Shown here: positions 1-7,120 of the stretch, piece after piece
How positions within the stretch are numbered: the stretch's first letter is position 1
Layout of the letters: every line of letters starts with the position of its first letter
Origin: an uncultured Oceanospirillales bacterium
GTDB lineage: Bacteria > Pseudomonadota > Gammaproteobacteria > Pseudomonadales > Litorivicinaceae
DNA: 10,337 bases
NCBI GenBank assembly: GCA_913061245.1
Contig: CAJXTO010000046.1
Coordinates: 1-10,337 of the forward strand
Direction of reading: 5' to 3'
Made by a program: the position numbers and the translations under genes
The notes under the pieces: model-generated
Database searches by the model: none
What the model saw: only the letters and a program-made list of their open reading frames with translations
Told to the model about the DNA's origin: nothing

Positions 1-677
1 TCTTCACTCAATAACTTACGGATACGCATGCCAATCCAAACACCAAGACCGACTGGAACACACATCAATATCGACAACAACGATAAATCAGCCGTTGCTT
101 GACCTACCCAAAATAATGAGCCCCCCATCGCGATCGTCGAGATAAAGAATAAGATTCCCATCGCACAAAGAAGATCATCTTTAGAAAACTGTAACGAACG
201 CAAATACATCACACCAGGGACTGACATCGAGCCGGTCATTCCCGTCAAAACCGAATTGATCACACCCAAAGCGAAACCGACACGATGATTCCGTTCCATC
301 TGCATCACGGGATTAAACCCTCGGAGAGAGGCGAAGCTGTATACAAAAATTGACAATCCAAGCATTCGCTCAAATGGGAAGCCTGGAAACAGAACGACAG
401 CCCAAAGACCGAGTGGGACCAAAATGACAGCGCCAACTAGAAAAGCCCAGGATTTTTCGATCACGTGCCGAATCGATCCAGCACTCATGATCTGTACGAT
501 ATTGGTAAAAAAAGTGGGTACCAGAATCAACATCATTGCGGTCGGAATATCTGAGATGAGTGCACCTAACCCGATGCCGATAGTCGGCAATCCAAAACCA
601 ACAACTCCCTTTACGAGGCCTGCGATTACGAATATTGCAAAGATGAGGATTAAAAATTCGAGCGGGAAACTAATCAC
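1..677 (-). CDS. TauE/SafE family permease (3' end outside window)
   Basis: This is a polytopic inner-membrane protein of the TauE/SafE (sulfite exporter/anion permease) family. The 225 visible residues are almost entirely hydrophobic segments joined by short loops. The family's duplicated signature is present: a first half with AGLVKGVVGFGLP (about residues 19-31) and a second half with NSVLTGMTGSMSVPG (about 141-155), followed by helices near 169-190 and 198-215. Family members are about 250 residues, so roughly the last 25 are missing. The start is a GTG inside the last codons of the preceding hydrolase gene (8-nt overlap); a TGA lies upstream in frame with no other start between, so translation is probably coupled. 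Family members move sulfite, sulfonates and various organic acids; the substrate here cannot be read from sequence. Pairing with a keto-sugar-acid enzyme, next to tetronate genes, suggests an organic or sugar acid (inference). Confidence 0.88.
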   Translation of the reverse strand, partial: MISFPLEFLILIFAIFVIAGLVKGVVGFGLPTIGIGLGALISDIPTAMMLILVPTFFTNIVQIMSAGSIRHVIEKSWAFLVGAVILVPLGLWAVVLFPGFPFERMLGLSIFVYSFASLRGFNPVMQMERNHRVGFALGVINSVLTGMTGSMSVPGVMYLRSLQFSKDDLLCAMGILFFISTIAMGGSLFWVGQATADLSLLSILMCVPVGLGVWIGMRIRKLLSE

Positions 678-1767
678 CCTGTAAAAACCCCCGACGCGAG
701 AGATTTTCCATCAACTCTAGCAATCCCTCATCCCAAGGCTCAATACCGTCACAACGCGCAATCTGATGCTCAAGAATCCCAATGGAAGGAATGCTGATCC
801 GAACGATATCGCCTTCACGATGCGTAAACCCAGACCCAGCTTGACCACGATCCCAGGTAGGGGCTATCGGCGAGCCTGTAAAAGCGAGCACGCCATCCGG
901 ATAATCATGCTGATCAAATAAGGCATCGATCAACGCATTAAAGCCACGAGCCAACCCGTTGAGTGGTGCAGACTCTGACACGGCGAAGCCGTCGTTCCCT
1001 GCTACGTCAAGGGTGATTGATTCATTTTTCAAGGTATCGAGGTTGAATTGATCATCGAAGATACGGATCCAAGGACCTATGACGCAGCTACCGCGATTAT
1101 CTTTTGCACGACCAAGTAATAATGCAGAGCGGCCTTCGATATCGCGTAGATTGATATCATTCCCAATCGTTGCGCCGACTGCATTCCCTGCCGAATCACA
1201 CACCAATACAAGCTCAGACTCCGGATTATTCCACTCAGACTCAGCAAGAAGACCGCCAACCGAGCCATGACCTAAAGCAGCCATTGGCGGACATTTCGTA
1301 AAGATTTCCGGATCTGATCCTAGACCGACCTCCAGATAGGGAGACCAGCGCCCGACAGCCATCAGACGATCTCTCAACTCGAGAGCCGCATCACTTCCTG
1401 GCATTAGCCCTGTGATCTCTTCTTTAAAACCTGTCTCAAATTGGGAACGGATAGTCTCAGCTTCTGATTCGTCCCCATGAGCGATCTCCTCGACTAAGCG
1501 CTCGAGCAGACTGTTCACGAAAGTCACACCAAATGCTTTGATCGGTTGCAAATCACTCGGTGCTAACCACTTTAAAATTTCAGAAGGATGAACCTCTGGC
1601 ACCCTCTCATCGAGAAGATTAGCAACAGTAACGCGCCCTGTTAACCAGTGAGCAATCGTTGGACAGATTGAGGTCGCATCTCTCCAAACTCCGTGAGTTG
1701 AAACCAGAACAGACGGACCATCCTTCAGTAAGGCTCGAGTAATGAAGGTTCCCGAACTATTGTGCAT
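670..1767 (-). CDS. Fumarylacetoacetate hydrolase family enzyme, 2-keto-3-deoxy-pentonate dehydratase-like
   Basis: A FAH-superfamily, metal-dependent cytoplasmic enzyme. From the ATG at 1767 it has 365 residues. The divalent-metal ligands of the fold are visible as E183-S-E185 in NPESEL and D204 in GNDINLRD. Other family motifs are the GHG at about 166-168, EGRSALLLGRAKDN after the aspartate, and GSCVIGP. The whole pattern, including LWS/RWSPYLEVG and EIFTKCPPM, resembles the roughly 385-residue proteobacterial branch that contains 2-keto-3-deoxy-arabinonate dehydratases of non-phosphorylated pentose pathways. The exact substrate is unproven. The frame stays open to an ATG at 1845 (391 residues), but that start has no Shine-Dalgarno sequence, and from memory the family homology begins only at GTFITRALL, a few residues after the 1767 ATG. 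That start follows the stop of a small upstream ORF by 2 nt. The 3' end overlaps the TauE/SafE gene, forming a two-gene operon. Confidence 0.85.
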   Translation of the reverse strand: MHNSSGTFITRALLKDGPSVLVSTHGVWRDATSICPTIAHWLTGRVTVANLLDERVPEVHPSEILKWLAPSDLQPIKAFGVTFVNSLLERLVEEIAHGDESEAETIRSQFETGFKEEITGLMPGSDAALELRDRLMAVGRWSPYLEVGLGSDPEIFTKCPPMAALGHGSVGGLLAESEWNNPESELVLVCDSAGNAVGATIGNDINLRDIEGRSALLLGRAKDNRGSCVIGPWIRIFDDQFNLDTLKNESITLDVAGNDGFAVSESAPLNGLARGFNALIDALFDQHDYPDGVLAFTGSPIAPTWDRGQAGSGFTHREGDIVRISIPSIGILEHQIARCDGIEPWDEGLLELMENLSRRGFLQGD

Positions 1768-1769
1768 CG

Positions 1770-1874
1770 TTAGTTCAAAATGAAGACAGCGAGCATGAGG
1801 AGCAAATAACACCCAGCCAAAATCATCGATGCCACGATAAACCATCTTAATATTCTGGCGATGAGGAATTTCAT
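1770..1874 (-). CDS. Possible 34-residue membrane peptide/leader ORF upstream of the FAH-family gene
   Basis: Unrecognised small ORF. It starts with ATG preceded by AGGAAG at good spacing (AGGA, 5 nt, ATG). It begins MKFLIARILRWF and continues as one hydrophobic stretch with only a Cys and Tyr as mild polar breaks, ending FILN. It would be a single-pass membrane peptide with a positively charged N-terminus, or a lipoprotein-like signal (LAGC near residues 19-22). Its TAA is followed after 2 nt by the preferred ATG of the FAH-family enzyme, the spacing expected for translational coupling. Against it: the region is also open in the hydrolase frame up to an ATG at 1845, so it may be a chance ORF or part of a longer hydrolase N-terminus. 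Confidence 0.3.
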   Translation of the reverse strand: MKFLIARILRWFIVASMILAGCYLLLMLAVFILN

Positions 1875-1964
1875 GAGCTTCCTAATGTTGTTGAAAGTAA
1901 CCAGTTAAGCCGCACCAATAGAAAAGCGACACTCTGATGAATAATTATTGATGTAGGAATCATG
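1875..1964. promoter_or_regulatory. Divergent intergenic region between FAH/TauE operon and rutE-like gene
   Basis: This AT-rich gap must carry the promoters of both the leftward FAH-family operon and the rightward nitroreductase-like gene. I could not pick convincing -35/-10 pairs. TTGAAA at 1891-1896 is a passable rightward -35, but nothing close to TATAAT lies 16-18 bp beyond it. The rightward ribosome binding site AGGA is at 1955-1958. No clear operator palindrome was seen. Confidence 0.4.
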
Positions 1965-2543
1965 ATGGAATTCTCACAAGAATCAATCTTTACCGAAGCA
2001 CGATCTCATAAACAGTTTGATGGGCAATGCCTCACTGCGGAAGAACTTCAGTCTATTTACGACCTCGCAAAGTTTGCACCTACCGCCAATAATTCCTGTC
2101 CATTGCGAATTGTTTTTACCAACTCACCCGATTCAATTGAACGACTTGCATCGTGTGCTCTCGATTTCAATCAAGAGAAAACGCGATCAGCCGGAACAGC
2201 GGCGATTCTCGCGTATGACCTCGATTTCTATACCCAGTTCCCAACGCTCGCACCACATATGAAGCAACCTCCGTCACATGCAAGTTGGTCAGATGGACAG
2301 CTCGAACGCTATGCGCTTGCCAATTCAAACCTACAAGCCGGATTTTTCATCGCCGCCGCCCGTGCTTTAGGCTTTGATTGCGGACCAATGGGGGGATTCG
2401 ACAGCCAAGCTGTCGAAACAACTTTCTTTGACAATCCGCGATGGCGATTCAATTGTGTAGTACTTCTCGGAAAAGGTGACCCAAGTAGACTCCATCCAAG
2501 AGCACCACGACTCACATTCGACGAGGCTTGCCGTATTACATAG
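1965..2543 (+). CDS. RutE-like nitroreductase-fold reductase (malonic semialdehyde reductase family)
   Basis: A 192-residue flavoprotein of the nitroreductase superfamily, close in length and layout to RutE (E. coli 196 residues), which reduces malonic semialdehyde to 3-hydroxypropionate in the Rut pyrimidine pathway. Matching blocks are FTEARSHKQF (about 9-18), KFAPTANNSCPLRIVF (about 36-51), NSNLQAGFFIAAARALGFDC (about 120-139) followed by GPMGGFD, and a C-terminal PRAPRLTFDEAC. These follow the RutE pattern of an FMN-binding N-terminal ARxH segment and the GPM-FD helix. No other rut genes are nearby, so a general aldehyde- or nitro-reductase role is equally possible. Two ATGs are adjacent (1962 and 1965); the second sits 6 nt from the AGGA at 1955-1958 and is preferred, the first only 3 nt. 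It diverges from the FAH-family operon and its last 8 bases overlap the end of denD, which converges on it. Confidence 0.88.
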   Translation: MEFSQESIFTEARSHKQFDGQCLTAEELQSIYDLAKFAPTANNSCPLRIVFTNSPDSIERLASCALDFNQEKTRSAGTAAILAYDLDFYTQFPTLAPHMKQPPSHASWSDGQLERYALANSNLQAGFFIAAARALGFDCGPMGGFDSQAVETTFFDNPRWRFNCVVLLGKGDPSRLHPRAPRLTFDEACRIT

Positions 2544-3513
2544 CCGCGCGGAAGCGCCTTACGACGTCTTCAAATGATTCAGTCGTTTCGAGCCCAAGCC
2601 TTTGCGCACGCTCCGATTCAAAGTGTGATGGCCACCCAGCAACGATTTGCTTGATGAGAGGATCTTCTTCATAACTAAGCAGTGCGGCCGCCTGAGGGCC
2701 ATCAACACGCTCCAAAGCTTGCACCATCTCTTCGACAGTCAGACGCATACCAGGCAGATTCAACCCAAGTGGCGTGCCCCACTCCCTATCTGAAATTCCC
2801 ATGACTGCGATCAATCCCGCGACAGCCTGCTCTGGGCTATTCAATGCGATTGGCGTATTGAGTGGAACAGGCACATTCGATGGCTCTCCAGAGAGTGGTT
2901 CTCGAATCATTCCTGACAGAAAACCACTCGCAGCTTGGTTCGGCTTCCCGGGTCTCACAGATACTGTCATCAAGCGAAGGGTCCGAATAGAAATCGCACC
3001 GCGCCGCGCTAAATCGGCATACAGAGTCTCAAGCATGAGCTTTTGCGAACCATAGCTATTTTGCGGATTGGGTCTGACCTCATCTGTGATCACTGGAGGC
3101 AGTGGGAAATCGTCTGTACCACCATAAATCGCTAGAGAACTAGAAAAGATCAGTAGTGGACGATGTGTTGCAGACGCGAGTGTCTGCCCGAGCACAATCC
3201 CGGTCTGCAAATTGGTTTGTAATCCGAGATTTAAATCTTGCTCACACTCTCCACTGACAGCGCTCGCCAAATGAAAAACCACATCGCTTGTTTGGAATAC
3301 CTCAGGTTGGGATTGAAGAAGGGATAAAAGATCACCCTCGATCACTTCAACGCCCTCTTCAGGCATCCATGATGGCGTGAACCGATCGACAACGCAGACC
3401 GTGAAATCCTCGTGACGAAGCCCATTAATCGTAATGTGCTCCATTGCTAACAGAGAACGAACTACTCGCTGGCCTAAAAAACCACCCCCGCCTGTTACAA
3501 CAATTCTGGCCAC
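2536..3513 (-). CDS. denD: D-erythronate dehydrogenase
   Basis: A 325-residue NAD-dependent extended short-chain dehydrogenase (epimerase-like) that oxidises D-erythronate at C2 to 2-oxo-tetronate. The N-terminal Rossmann motif is G8-x-x-G11-x-x-G14 (TGGGGFLGQ), with an acidic residue at the end of strand 2 (VVDR, D43) consistent with NAD preference. The catalytic set is the SSS at 124-126 and Y154/K158 in NSYGSQK. LRLMTVSVRPGKPNQAASGF (about 179-198) matches the substrate-side region of DenD-type proteins as I recall them. The start is GTG, supported by AAGGAG with 6 nt spacing. It is transcribed away from ltnD and shares that intergenic region; its 3' end overlaps the rutE-like gene by 8 bp with no room for a separate terminator. 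The identity rests on both sequence and the complete pathway next door; a related sugar epimerase is less likely. Confidence 0.9.
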   Translation of the reverse strand: MARIVVTGGGGFLGQRVVRSLLAMEHITINGLRHEDFTVCVVDRFTPSWMPEEGVEVIEGDLLSLLQSQPEVFQTSDVVFHLASAVSGECEQDLNLGLQTNLQTGIVLGQTLASATHRPLLIFSSSLAIYGGTDDFPLPPVITDEVRPNPQNSYGSQKLMLETLYADLARRGAISIRTLRLMTVSVRPGKPNQAASGFLSGMIREPLSGEPSNVPVPLNTPIALNSPEQAVAGLIAVMGISDREWGTPLGLNLPGMRLTVEEMVQALERVDGPQAAALLSYEEDPLIKQIVAGWPSHFESERAQRLGLETTESFEDVVRRFRAAM

Positions 3514-3605
3514 GCGATACTCCTTTTCTTTATGATGTCGGTTTGATCTTGTCTAACAATTACCCACACTAACCAACAAGATCAACAGAATTATAAGGAG
3601 TCCCC
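3514..3605. promoter_or_regulatory. Divergent control region of denD and the ltnD operon
   Basis: This 92-bp gap separates denD from ltnD and must hold both promoters. It contains the denD Shine-Dalgarno (AAGGAG, minus strand, near 3521-3526) and that of ltnD (AAGGAG, 3595-3600, 5 nt before ATG), so the space left for promoters is about 65 bp and the two promoters probably overlap back to back. No textbook sigma-70 pair stands out. The centre is dominated by the inverted repeat described separately. Confidence 0.7.
3543..3585. promoter_or_regulatory. Inverted-repeat operator candidate (GntR/FCD-like)
   Basis: The arms TTGATCTTGT (3543-3552) and ACAAGATCAA (3576-3585) are perfect 10-bp reverse complements, with centres 33 bp apart, about three helical turns. 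Overlapping the left arm is TTGTCTAACAA (3549-3559), a perfect TTGT-N3-ACAA palindrome of the form bound by many FadR/FCD-type GntR regulators. One factor bound here could control denD and the ltnD operon together. No regulator gene lies in the window, so the protein that binds is unknown. Confidence 0.55.
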
Positions 3606-4496
3606 ATGCAAACGTTGGTCATTGGTCTCGGATCAATGGGTTTTGGCGCCGCTGCATCCTGTGTCAGAGCAAATATTCAAACAGCCGGGTTCGATGTGAA
3701 TCCAGACGCACTTGAGCGCTTTAAGGCTGAAGGTGGTCAACCAATTCATTCAATGAATACCTGCCAGAACATCGACTGCGTTTTGATCTTTGTGGTGAAT
3801 GCGGCTCAAGCTGAATCTGTACTGTTTGACTCAAATCTATTGGCTGGACTCAATCCGAACGCGCTTGTCATCAACTGCGTGACGCTTGCACCGTCGAAAG
3901 CTGTGGACATTGCCAACAAAGTCCAAGCTCAAGGTTTTCGTTATATCGATGCACCAGTCAGCGGAGGTGCTGCCAAAGCACTCGAGGGACGCATGTCAAT
4001 CATGGCTTCAGGCGCACCGGACGCCATGGCCGATGCAAAGCCTGTTTTTGACGCGATTTCTGAGCACGTCTTCGAGCTCGGAGACAAACCAGGTGGTGGC
4101 TCACAAATGAAACTGATCAATCAACTGTTGGCAGGGGTTCATATTGCTGCAGCTGCCGAAGCAATGAACTTAGCTGCATCATTGGATATGGACTTACACC
4201 AAGTGATCGACGTGATTAGTAAATGTGCAGGATCGTCTTGGATGTTTGAAAACCGAGCACCGCATATTGCAGACGGTGACTACACGCCACTCTCTAGCGT
4301 CAATATTTTCGTCAAGGATTTAGGAATCGTGACAGATGAAGCATCAGGAAATGATGTCGCCACGCCTCTCTCTGAAACCGCACTCGCCTTATATCAAAAA
4401 GCCTCTGAGGAAGGTCTGGGCGGCGAAGATGACAGTGCTGTTGTGAAGATTCTGGCGCAACAGTCAAACGTCACCTTGCCGGGGTCAAACACATGA
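3606..4496 (+). CDS. ltnD: L-threonate dehydrogenase
   Basis: A 296-residue member of the 3-hydroxyisobutyrate dehydrogenase family that oxidises L-threonate to 2-oxo-tetronate with NAD. The N-terminal Rossmann motif GLGSMG is at 7-12, with D30 (FDVN) at the end of strand 2 favouring NAD. The substrate-binding signature DAPVSGGAAKALEGRMSIM runs from 115 to 133, and the catalytic lysine is K169 in GSQMKLINQLLAG. The C-terminal all-alpha domain, including SSWMFENRAPHI, is the part that distinguishes sugar-acid members from others in the family. The ATG has a strong AAGGAG 5 nt upstream. It is the first gene of a four-gene operon and overlaps otnK by ATGA. Without the neighbours a tartronate semialdehyde reductase would be conceivable; the otnK-otnC-otnI context makes LtnD the best call. 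Confidence 0.92.
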   Translation: MQTLVIGLGSMGFGAAASCVRANIQTAGFDVNPDALERFKAEGGQPIHSMNTCQNIDCVLIFVVNAAQAESVLFDSNLLAGLNPNALVINCVTLAPSKAVDIANKVQAQGFRYIDAPVSGGAAKALEGRMSIMASGAPDAMADAKPVFDAISEHVFELGDKPGGGSQMKLINQLLAGVHIAAAAEAMNLAASLDMDLHQVIDVISKCAGSSWMFENRAPHIADGDYTPLSSVNIFVKDLGIVTDEASGNDVATPLSETALALYQKASEEGLGGEDDSAVVKILAQQSNVTLPGSNT

Positions 4497-5707
4497 AGCT
4501 TGGATGTGTTGCGGATGACTTCACGGGAGCAACCGATCTCGCTGGACTGCTAAGACGGAGTGGTGCATCGGTTAAGTTGCATTTTGGACTACCGAAGGAT
4601 CCATCCAATGGCGACGCAGATATCGAAATCATCGCCCTGAAATGTCGTACAGAGCCGGTTGATAAAGCTGTCAACGATTGCTCAGAAGCCGCGCGTTGGC
4701 TACTCGCAGGAGGTGCCGAACGGTTGTACTGGAAATACTGCTCTACCTTTGACTCAACGGCACACGGCAATATTGGGCCTGTCGCCGAAGCACTCATGGC
4801 GATTACAGGACAAACTCAGGCGCTATATTGCCCTGCGTTTCCCGAAAACGGGCGATCCGTGTTCATGGGCCATTTATTTGTTGGCGATCAACTTTTGAAT
4901 GAATCAAGCATGAAAGATCACCCTCTTACACCGATGCGTGATGCGAACCTCGCACGTGTACTGGCTCCACAGGTCAAAGGAGATGTTGGCATTTGGAATC
5001 GGGTGGCCCAAAAAAGTGGCTCAGAATTACCTGATACGACACACATCATCGGTGATGCGGTTGAATTCGCAGACCTTGAATTCCTTATCAAAAACACACC
5101 TTCTAACGTATTGCTCACAGGCGGCAGCGCACTTGCGATGCCTCTGCCAAGCCATATGGGATTCGGCTCTTCCGAGGGTCAAGTGGATCCAAAACCAGGC
5201 TCTCGAGCCATTGTACTGAGCGGCAGTTGCTCCCAAATGACGCAGCAACAGGTGGCTCACTATATCGAGAACAACCCAAGCTACCAGATACATCCAGAAA
5301 CGTTAGATGAAAAAGCGATTCAAGATTGCGTTCAATGGCTTGAATCAATTGGAGCGACTGAAACTCCATTGATTTTTGCGACTGCAAGTCCAGATGAAGT
5401 GAAGGCTGCGCAGTCTAAACTCGGCGTCGCTGAAGCTGGCGCACTTGTGGAGCATGCGATGGCATCAATCGCACAAGCCGCTTATAAAATGGGGGTCAGA
5501 CGATTTGTTGTTGCTGGTGGAGAAACCTCTGGAGCTGTGACTCAAGCACTGGGCGTATCTCAAGTGATGATCGGTCGAGAAATCTGCCCCGGTGTTCCTT
5601 GGGTCTTCAGTGGATCCGACGAGTGCTTGATCGGGCTAGCCCTGAAGAGTGGCAACTTCGGTGCTCCAACGTTTTTCAACGACGCTTTGCAACTGCTTGA
5701 GGGTTGA
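4493..5707 (+). CDS. otnK: 3-oxo-tetronate 4-kinase (four-carbon acid sugar kinase)
   Basis: A 404-residue DUF1537-family ATP-dependent kinase that phosphorylates 3-oxo-tetronate at O4. The N-terminal substrate-binding domain opens with the hallmark ADDFTGATD (7-15) and carries KYCSTFDSTAHGNIGP (81-96) and PAFPENGRSV (114-123). The C-terminal nucleotide-binding domain shows VLSGSCSQMTQQQ (241-253), the glycine-rich GGETSGAV (342-349) and LKSGNFG (384-390). Length is normal for the family and both domains are complete. Its start overlaps the ltnD stop (ATGA) and its TGA is 2 nt before the otnC ATG, so the genes are translationally linked. It acts after OtnI and before OtnC. Confidence 0.94.
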   Translation: MKLGCVADDFTGATDLAGLLRRSGASVKLHFGLPKDPSNGDADIEIIALKCRTEPVDKAVNDCSEAARWLLAGGAERLYWKYCSTFDSTAHGNIGPVAEALMAITGQTQALYCPAFPENGRSVFMGHLFVGDQLLNESSMKDHPLTPMRDANLARVLAPQVKGDVGIWNRVAQKSGSELPDTTHIIGDAVEFADLEFLIKNTPSNVLLTGGSALAMPLPSHMGFGSSEGQVDPKPGSRAIVLSGSCSQMTQQQVAHYIENNPSYQIHPETLDEKAIQDCVQWLESIGATETPLIFATASPDEVKAAQSKLGVAEAGALVEHAMASIAQAAYKMGVRRFVVAGGETSGAVTQALGVSQVMIGREICPGVPWVFSGSDECLIGLALKSGNFGAPTFFNDALQLLEG

Positions 5708-5709
5708 TC

Positions 5710-6348
5710 ATGGATCTGCGTGAGCAATTGTGTGAATTCGGTCTGAGTCTTTATAACAGAGGCCTCACTCATGGGAGCACGGGGAACCTGTCCGCCCGTT
5801 TGCCTGATGGCAATCTCTTGGTTACTCCAACCGGCAGCTCTCTCGGGCGCCTCACACCGGAAGGACTCAGTGTTATTAAACCAAATGGAGAACTCATCTC
5901 GGGGCCAAAACCAACCAAAGAAGTTCCTTTGCACCAAGCGCTCTACGCGACACGTGGTGATAAAGCAGGTGCTGTTGTGCATTTACACAGTTGCTACGCC
6001 ACAGCGCTATCCTTATTACCAACCCAAAACGAAGAGGATTGGCTTCCGCACTTAACACCCTATGGAATCATGCAGCTTGGCCAGGTTCGACTCCTACCCT
6101 ACTTCATCCCTGGCAGCCCGGAAATCGGATCAGCGATCCAAGGTCTTGCTGGGAAACATTCGGCAATCATGCTCGCAAACCATGGCCCTGTTGTCTCAGC
6201 AAAAACCATCGAAGCGGCTGTGTATGCCTCAGAGGAACTTGAAGCCACCTCGAAGCTTGCCTATCTCACACGCGCGCTTGAGCCGAACGCTTTAACACCT
6301 GAGCAAGTCAACCAATTAGTCACGCAATACAATGTGGAGTGGAAATAA
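5710..6348 (+). CDS. otnC: 3-oxo-tetronate 4-phosphate decarboxylase (class II aldolase fold)
   Basis: A 212-residue class II aldolase/adducin-family metalloenzyme that decarboxylates 3-oxo-tetronate 4-phosphate to dihydroxyacetone phosphate. The phosphate-binding HGSTGN loop is near residues 21-26 and TPTGSSLG at about 39-46. E71 in KEVPLH is the usual acid/base residue, and the metal ligands are H91 and H93 in VVHLHS plus H158 in ANHGPVV. The ATG at 5710 is chosen because GAGG at 5699-5702 is about 7 nt upstream; an in-frame TTG two codons earlier overlaps the otnK stop and is less likely. Related L-fuculose/L-ribulose phosphate aldolases share the fold, but the tetronate kinase and isomerase on either side fix the role. 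Confidence 0.92.
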   Translation: MDLREQLCEFGLSLYNRGLTHGSTGNLSARLPDGNLLVTPTGSSLGRLTPEGLSVIKPNGELISGPKPTKEVPLHQALYATRGDKAGAVVHLHSCYATALSLLPTQNEEDWLPHLTPYGIMQLGQVRLLPYFIPGSPEIGSAIQGLAGKHSAIMLANHGPVVSAKTIEAAVYASEELEATSKLAYLTRALEPNALTPEQVNQLVTQYNVEWK

Positions 6349-7103
6349 TGCCGCAGTTTTCAGCCAATCTCGGTTTTTTATGGACTGATCGCTCCCTAGC
6401 TGATGCCATCCGTGCTGCAAAGTCTGCAGGATTTCATGCTGTCGAGTGTCATTTCCCATACGAAGAGCCGATCGAGGATGTTCAAAACGCTCTCTCTGAC
6501 ACAGAGCTGACAATGCTCGGACTGAATACCATTCGAGGACCTCTGAATGCCGGTATGGCAGCCTTGCCTGATTCAATCGCCGAGGCGAGGCAGGCAATCG
6601 ACCAAGCTTTTCGCTACGGCTCTGAAATCAATGCGCTTAACGTGCATGTAATGGCCGGTAAAGTTGCCGGTGATTTAGCTGAAAAAACTTACTTGGACAA
6701 CCTCAAATATGCGTCAGACATCGCTGCAAATCATGATATGTCCGTCTTAATTGAACCCCTTAACCCCTTTGATATGCCTGGGTATTTTCTTCGAGACACG
6801 GTACATGCATGCGAGCTATTAGATAGGCTGGAGCTATCTAATGTCAGATTAATGTTTGACTGCTATCACGTGGGTCGGACTGAGGGTAATGTCATTGCAC
6901 GCTTCAACGCATGTTTACCTCATATCGGTCATATTCAGTTCGCATCGGTTCCCGACCGAGGTCCGCCTGATCAAGGTGTTGTCAATTACGACGATGTATT
7001 TGCTGCAATCGATGCAAGTGGATGGGACCTGCCTCTGGGCGCTGAATACAAAATCACTCAAGATACGGATTCAACGCTCGACTGGCTTCGAGCAATGATT
7101 TAA
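6348..7103 (+). CDS. otnI: 2-oxo-tetronate isomerase (hydroxypyruvate isomerase family)
   Basis: A 251-residue TIM-barrel protein of the hydroxypyruvate isomerase (Hyi) family that converts 2-oxo-tetronate to 3-oxo-tetronate, joining the DenD and LtnD branches to the kinase. The metal and acid/base residues of the family appear in order: E136 (LIEPLN), D171 (MFDCYH), H195/Q197 (GHIQFAS) and E233 (GAEYK). The N-terminal FSANLGFLW and the NVHVMAGKV segment are also typical of Hyi. The ATG overlaps the otnC stop by one base (TAATG), with GGAG 8 nt upstream; a GTG three codons earlier is also open but has no ribosome binding site. It ends the operon and overlaps the convergent transporter gene by 4 nt. 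Confidence 0.92.
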   Translation: MPQFSANLGFLWTDRSLADAIRAAKSAGFHAVECHFPYEEPIEDVQNALSDTELTMLGLNTIRGPLNAGMAALPDSIAEARQAIDQAFRYGSEINALNVHVMAGKVAGDLAEKTYLDNLKYASDIAANHDMSVLIEPLNPFDMPGYFLRDTVHACELLDRLELSNVRLMFDCYHVGRTEGNVIARFNACLPHIGHIQFASVPDRGPPDQGVVNYDDVFAAIDASGWDLPLGAEYKITQDTDSTLDWLRAMI

Positions 7104-7120
7104 GCGGTGGGCTTTAAATC
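7097..7120. terminator. Stem-loop at the convergent otnI/MFS gene ends
   Basis: GATTTAAGC and GCTTTAAATC can form a 9-bp stem with one bulged T around a GGTGG loop, exactly across the overlapping stop codons of otnI and the MFS gene. It could end or punctuate transcription in both directions. Neither side has a run of T, so it is not a canonical intrinsic terminator; it might protect 3' ends or be chance. Confidence 0.35.

Noticed and set aside
424..684. 86-codon plus-strand frame at the left end
   Set aside because: It is antisense to the TauE/SafE gene, whose membrane-protein sequence is unmistakable.
1864..1883. AGGAA...TTCCT imperfect palindrome in the FAH leader
   Set aside because: The arms are only 5 bp and the similarity comes from the Shine-Dalgarno and start region; not enough to call an operator.
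2544..2558. GCGC-GGAA-GCGC hairpin near the rutE-like/denD convergent ends
   Set aside because: A 4-bp stem inside the denD coding end, without a T run; too weak for a terminator.
5560..5982. 140-codon minus-strand frame across otnK/otnC
   Set aside because: It is antisense to two well-supported genes with intact motifs; no homology or ribosome binding site seen.
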